The translations under genes and the position numbers were made by a program. This document shows positions 6,283 through 6,335 of a stretch of DNA of 6,335 bases, piece by piece. Position 1 is the first letter of the stretch. Every line of letters begins with the position of its first letter. Below the pieces are notes generated by a model. The model did not search any database, was not told where the DNA came from, and saw only the letters and a program-made list of their open reading frames with translations. Origin of the DNA: Spirochaetaceae bacterium (GTDB lineage Bacteria; Spirochaetota; Spirochaetia; Treponematales; Treponemataceae); assembly GCA_031272345.1 (NCBI GenBank), contig JAISTZ010000039.1:1-6335 (forward strand), read 5' to 3'.

Positions 6283-6335
6283 ATGACCAAAGAAAAACTG
6301 CCCCTCTCTCCCTTGAACGACCTCGTATTCAAGCG
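6283..6335 (+). CDS. 5' end of an Rpn / PD-(D/E)XK nuclease family transposase-like protein, partial
   Basis: Only 17 complete codons are present (MTKEKLPLSPLNDLVFK) before the window ends in the middle of a codon beginning CG. The string PLNDLVFK followed by a probable Arg is the typical N-terminal signature of Rpn-family recombination-promoting nucleases, also annotated as PD-(D/E)XK nuclease family transposases. These often occur as many paralogues in treponeme genomes. The catalytic residues lie beyond the window. A strong AGGAGG precedes the ATG, and a probable terminator separates it from the efflux operon, so it looks like an independent unit. The call rests on a very short peptide and should be treated as provisional. 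Confidence 0.6.
   Translation, partial: MTKEKLPLSPLNDLVFK

Noticed and set aside
6015..6332. Minus-strand 105-codon open frame spanning the end of the PII-like gene, the gap and the Rpn-like start
   Set aside because: It crosses two plus-strand genes and the terminator region, and its composition is unstructured; no motif supports it.
1..6335. CRISPR arrays, tRNA or rRNA genes, insertion-sequence ends, riboswitches
   Set aside because: No spaced direct repeats, cloverleaf, rRNA-like sequence, paired terminal inverted repeats or known riboswitch core were seen; nearly all of the window is coding.

Overview
The window is a GC-rich segment from a diderm bacterium. It carries a compact, same-strand operon for a tripartite RND efflux pump plus a small PII-like protein. 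The organism is most likely a spirochaete of the Treponema group. That is inferred from three things: a periplasmic adaptor without the usual alpha-helical hairpin (the architecture known for Borrelia BesA), the gene order TolC - adaptor - RND, and the start of an Rpn/PD-(D/E)XK-type gene at the right edge, a family abundant in treponemes. None of these proves the lineage.

Layout, left to right, all on the plus strand. Positions 1-239 hold the 3' end of a gene I do not recognise, with an unbroken run of 14 G (17-30) inside its reading frame. One base after its stop comes the outer-membrane channel gene (241-1671, TolC family). Eight bases later is a short lipoprotein adaptor (1680-2606, membrane fusion protein). 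It overlaps by ATGA with the 1071-residue RND transporter (2603-5818). The PII-like gene follows at 5827-6126, with its ribosome binding site lying across the RND stop codon. The 156-base gap 6127-6282 contains GC-rich inverted repeats ending in seven T, probably the operon terminator. At 6283 a separate gene begins (Rpn-like nuclease/transposase family) and is cut by the window edge.

How the parts should work together: the RND trimer in the inner membrane takes substrate from the membrane or periplasm using the proton gradient, the lipid-anchored adaptor bridges it, and the TolC-type trimer conducts substrate out through the outer membrane. The fourth gene resembles small PII-fold proteins encoded beside transporters and may sense a ligand and tune the pump, but its ligand is unknown. 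The spacing (1 bp, 8 bp, -4 bp, 8 bp) indicates co-transcription and translational coupling. No promoter for the operon is visible, so it presumably lies upstream of the window. The points most worth a second look are the poly-G tract (possible phase variation or assembly error), the hairpin-less adaptor, the PII-like partner, the altered proton-relay residues and the Met/Ser/Gly-rich loops of the pump.
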